Of a stretch of 64,000 nucleotides of DNA, positions 63,148 to 64,000 are shown piece after piece. A program made the position numbers and the translations under genes. This DNA is from Klebsiella michiganensis (GTDB lineage Bacteria > Pseudomonadota > Gammaproteobacteria > Enterobacterales > Enterobacteriaceae): contig CP011077.1 of the NCBI GenBank assembly GCA_000963575.1, forward strand, positions 806,001 through 870,000, read 5' to 3'. Position 1 is the first letter of the stretch. Every line of letters starts with the position of its first letter. The notes beneath the pieces were generated by a model. The model searched no databases, was not told the origin of the DNA, and worked only from the letters and a program-made list of their open reading frames with translations.

Positions 63148-64000
63148 TCAAAAGCCTGCGGCGCTGCCGTTGCTGCGCGGATCCCACGCACCTTCCAGCA
63201 TGCCATTGGTATGTCTGACGATGGCGCCGGCGTGGCCGACGATCTCGCTGAAGGCGGAGACTGTTTCTACCTCGTGTCCCAGGGCTTCAAGCGCGGTTAC
63301 GGTGTCGGGGCTGAAGCGACTTTCAAGCTTAAGGCTGTCGGAAACCTGCCCCCAGGTACGGCCCAGCAGCCAGCGCGGGGCACAGATTGCCTCCTGTAAA
63401 TCGACACCCTGAAGCACATAGCGGGTAAAGATTGTCGCCTGCGTCTGCGGTTGACCGTCGCCGCCCATTGAGCCGTAAACCAGCGTCCTGCCGTCGGCGA
63501 GCCTGGCCGCGGCCGGGTTCAGGGTGTGGAAGGGTTTTTTGCCCGGTACCAGCGCCAGCAGATGCTCTGGATCGAGGCTGAAAGAAGCCCCGCGGTTTTG
63601 CCACAGCACGCCACTTTTGGGCAGCACAACCCCGCTACCGAACTCGTGATAAATACTCTGGATAAACGACACCGCCAGGCCGTTACCGTCGATAATGCCC
63701 ATCCAGACCGTGTCGCCTGGGCCTTTGCCTTTTCCCCACGGGGCGGCGCTTTGGTCGTCGATTTTCGCTGCCAGCAGATCCAGCGCTTCGGGATCTAACA
63801 GGTTTTGTGTCGAGGTAGCGATCAGGCGCGGATCGGTGATGTGCGTGTCCCGTAGCGCAAAGGCTTTTTTAGTGGCCTCCACGATGCGGTGTACGGTCTG
63901 AACCTCACTGGCGTTTGCCATCGACAGACGGTCAGTGATGCCGAGGATCGCCAGCGAGACCAGCCCTTGCGTCGGCGGCGCGAGATTAAAAATCTCGCCG
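63148..64000 (-). CDS. hpxW: HpxW, oxamate amidohydrolase (gamma-glutamyltransferase family), 5'-truncated
   Basis: The frame is open to the right edge, so the N-terminal half is outside. The visible 283 codons cover the end of the large subunit (GEIFNLAPPTQGLVSLAILG) and the small subunit. The threonine in PGDTVWMGIIDG is where gamma-glutamyltransferase-type proenzymes cut themselves and is the catalytic nucleophile. MGGDGQPQTQ and GRTWG near the C-terminus are family motifs. In Klebsiella HpxW converts oxamate to oxalate and ammonia. No signal peptide can be checked. First known gene of hpxWXYZ. Confidence 0.88.
   Translation of the reverse strand, partial: GEIFNLAPPTQGLVSLAILGITDRLSMANASEVQTVHRIVEATKKAFALRDTHITDPRLIATSTQNLLDPEALDLLAAKIDDQSAAPWGKGKGPGDTVWMGIIDGNGLAVSFIQSIYHEFGSGVVLPKSGVLWQNRGASFSLDPEHLLALVPGKKPFHTLNPAAARLADGRTLVYGSMGGDGQPQTQATIFTRYVLQGVDLQEAICAPRWLLGRTWGQVSDSLKLESRFSPDTVTALEALGHEVETVSAFSEIVGHAGAIVRHTNGMLEGAWDPRSNGSAAGF

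Overview
This window is chromosomal DNA from a member of the Enterobacteriaceae. Nearly every protein in positions 1-55000 is close to its Escherichia coli K-12 counterpart as I remember it, and gene order follows the E. coli dgt to dnaQ segment (about minutes 4-5). The genus cannot be fixed from the sequence alone. The purine-catabolic hpx genes at the right end point to the Klebsiella/Enterobacter/Cedecea side of the family rather than to Escherichia itself.

Layout. (1) 1-6900: tail of dgt, then degP behind a textbook sigma-E promoter, then minus-strand yaeH, dapD, glnD and map. E. coli cdaR and yaeI are missing between degP and dapD. (2) 6900-29200: a long plus-strand block of translation, isoprenoid, envelope and lipid genes: rpsB-tsf-pyrH-frr, dxr-uppS-cdsA-rseP-bamA-skp-lpxD-fabZ-lpxA-lpxB-rnhB-dnaE-accA, then ldcC. 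It holds most of the machinery for undecaprenyl phosphate, CDP-diacylglycerol, outer-membrane protein assembly and lipid A. A 194-bp inverted-repeat element sits between frr and dxr. (3) 29200-40100: yaeR, tilS, a small cytochrome c absent from E. coli at this spot, rof-yaeP, yaeQ-arfB-nlpE, rcsF-trmO-proS, the MetJ-type-controlled metNIQ methionine importer, and gmhB. (4) 40100-45810: a complete rRNA operon at the E. coli rrnH position (P1/P2 promoters, boxB/boxA, 16S, tRNA-Glu, 23S, 5S, tRNA-Asp, terminator). Its spacer tRNA is Glu instead of the Ile/Ala pair of E. coli rrnH, and the 5S tail is partly duplicated. (5) 45900-55250: dkgB, yafC, an extra MFS exporter, yafD, yafE, mltD, gloB, yafS, rnhA, dnaQ and a second, identical tRNA-Asp gene with its own promoter. 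(6) 55300-64000: an accessory region downstream of that tRNA gene. It holds an EamA permease and the hpx genes for allantoin/oxalurate breakdown: hpxC permease divergent from hpxS-hpxA-hpxB, and the convergent hpxW-hpxX-hpxY-hpxZ operon, cut by the window end.

How the hpx genes fit together: HpxC should import allantoin, HpxA racemises it, HpxB opens the ring to allantoate, and HpxW/X/Y/Z act at the far end of the pathway on oxalurate/oxamate-type compounds. HpxS (GntR/FCD) probably controls the divergent promoters through two TTGTATnCAA palindromes spaced 22 bp apart. The enzymes between allantoate and oxalurate are not in this window. The 731-bp gap between hpxB and hpxZ is filled by a 600-bp element with about 120-bp imperfect inverted arms and a second inverted repeat nested inside. 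It is the least explained structure here.

No wholly unknown multigene system was found. The most unusual items are the 600-bp nested palindromic element, the dnaQ start region (a five-codon MSTAI leader whose stop overlaps the new start), the tilS-coupled cytochrome c, and the AtzG/AtzE/AtzH-like trio inside the hpxWXYZ operon.
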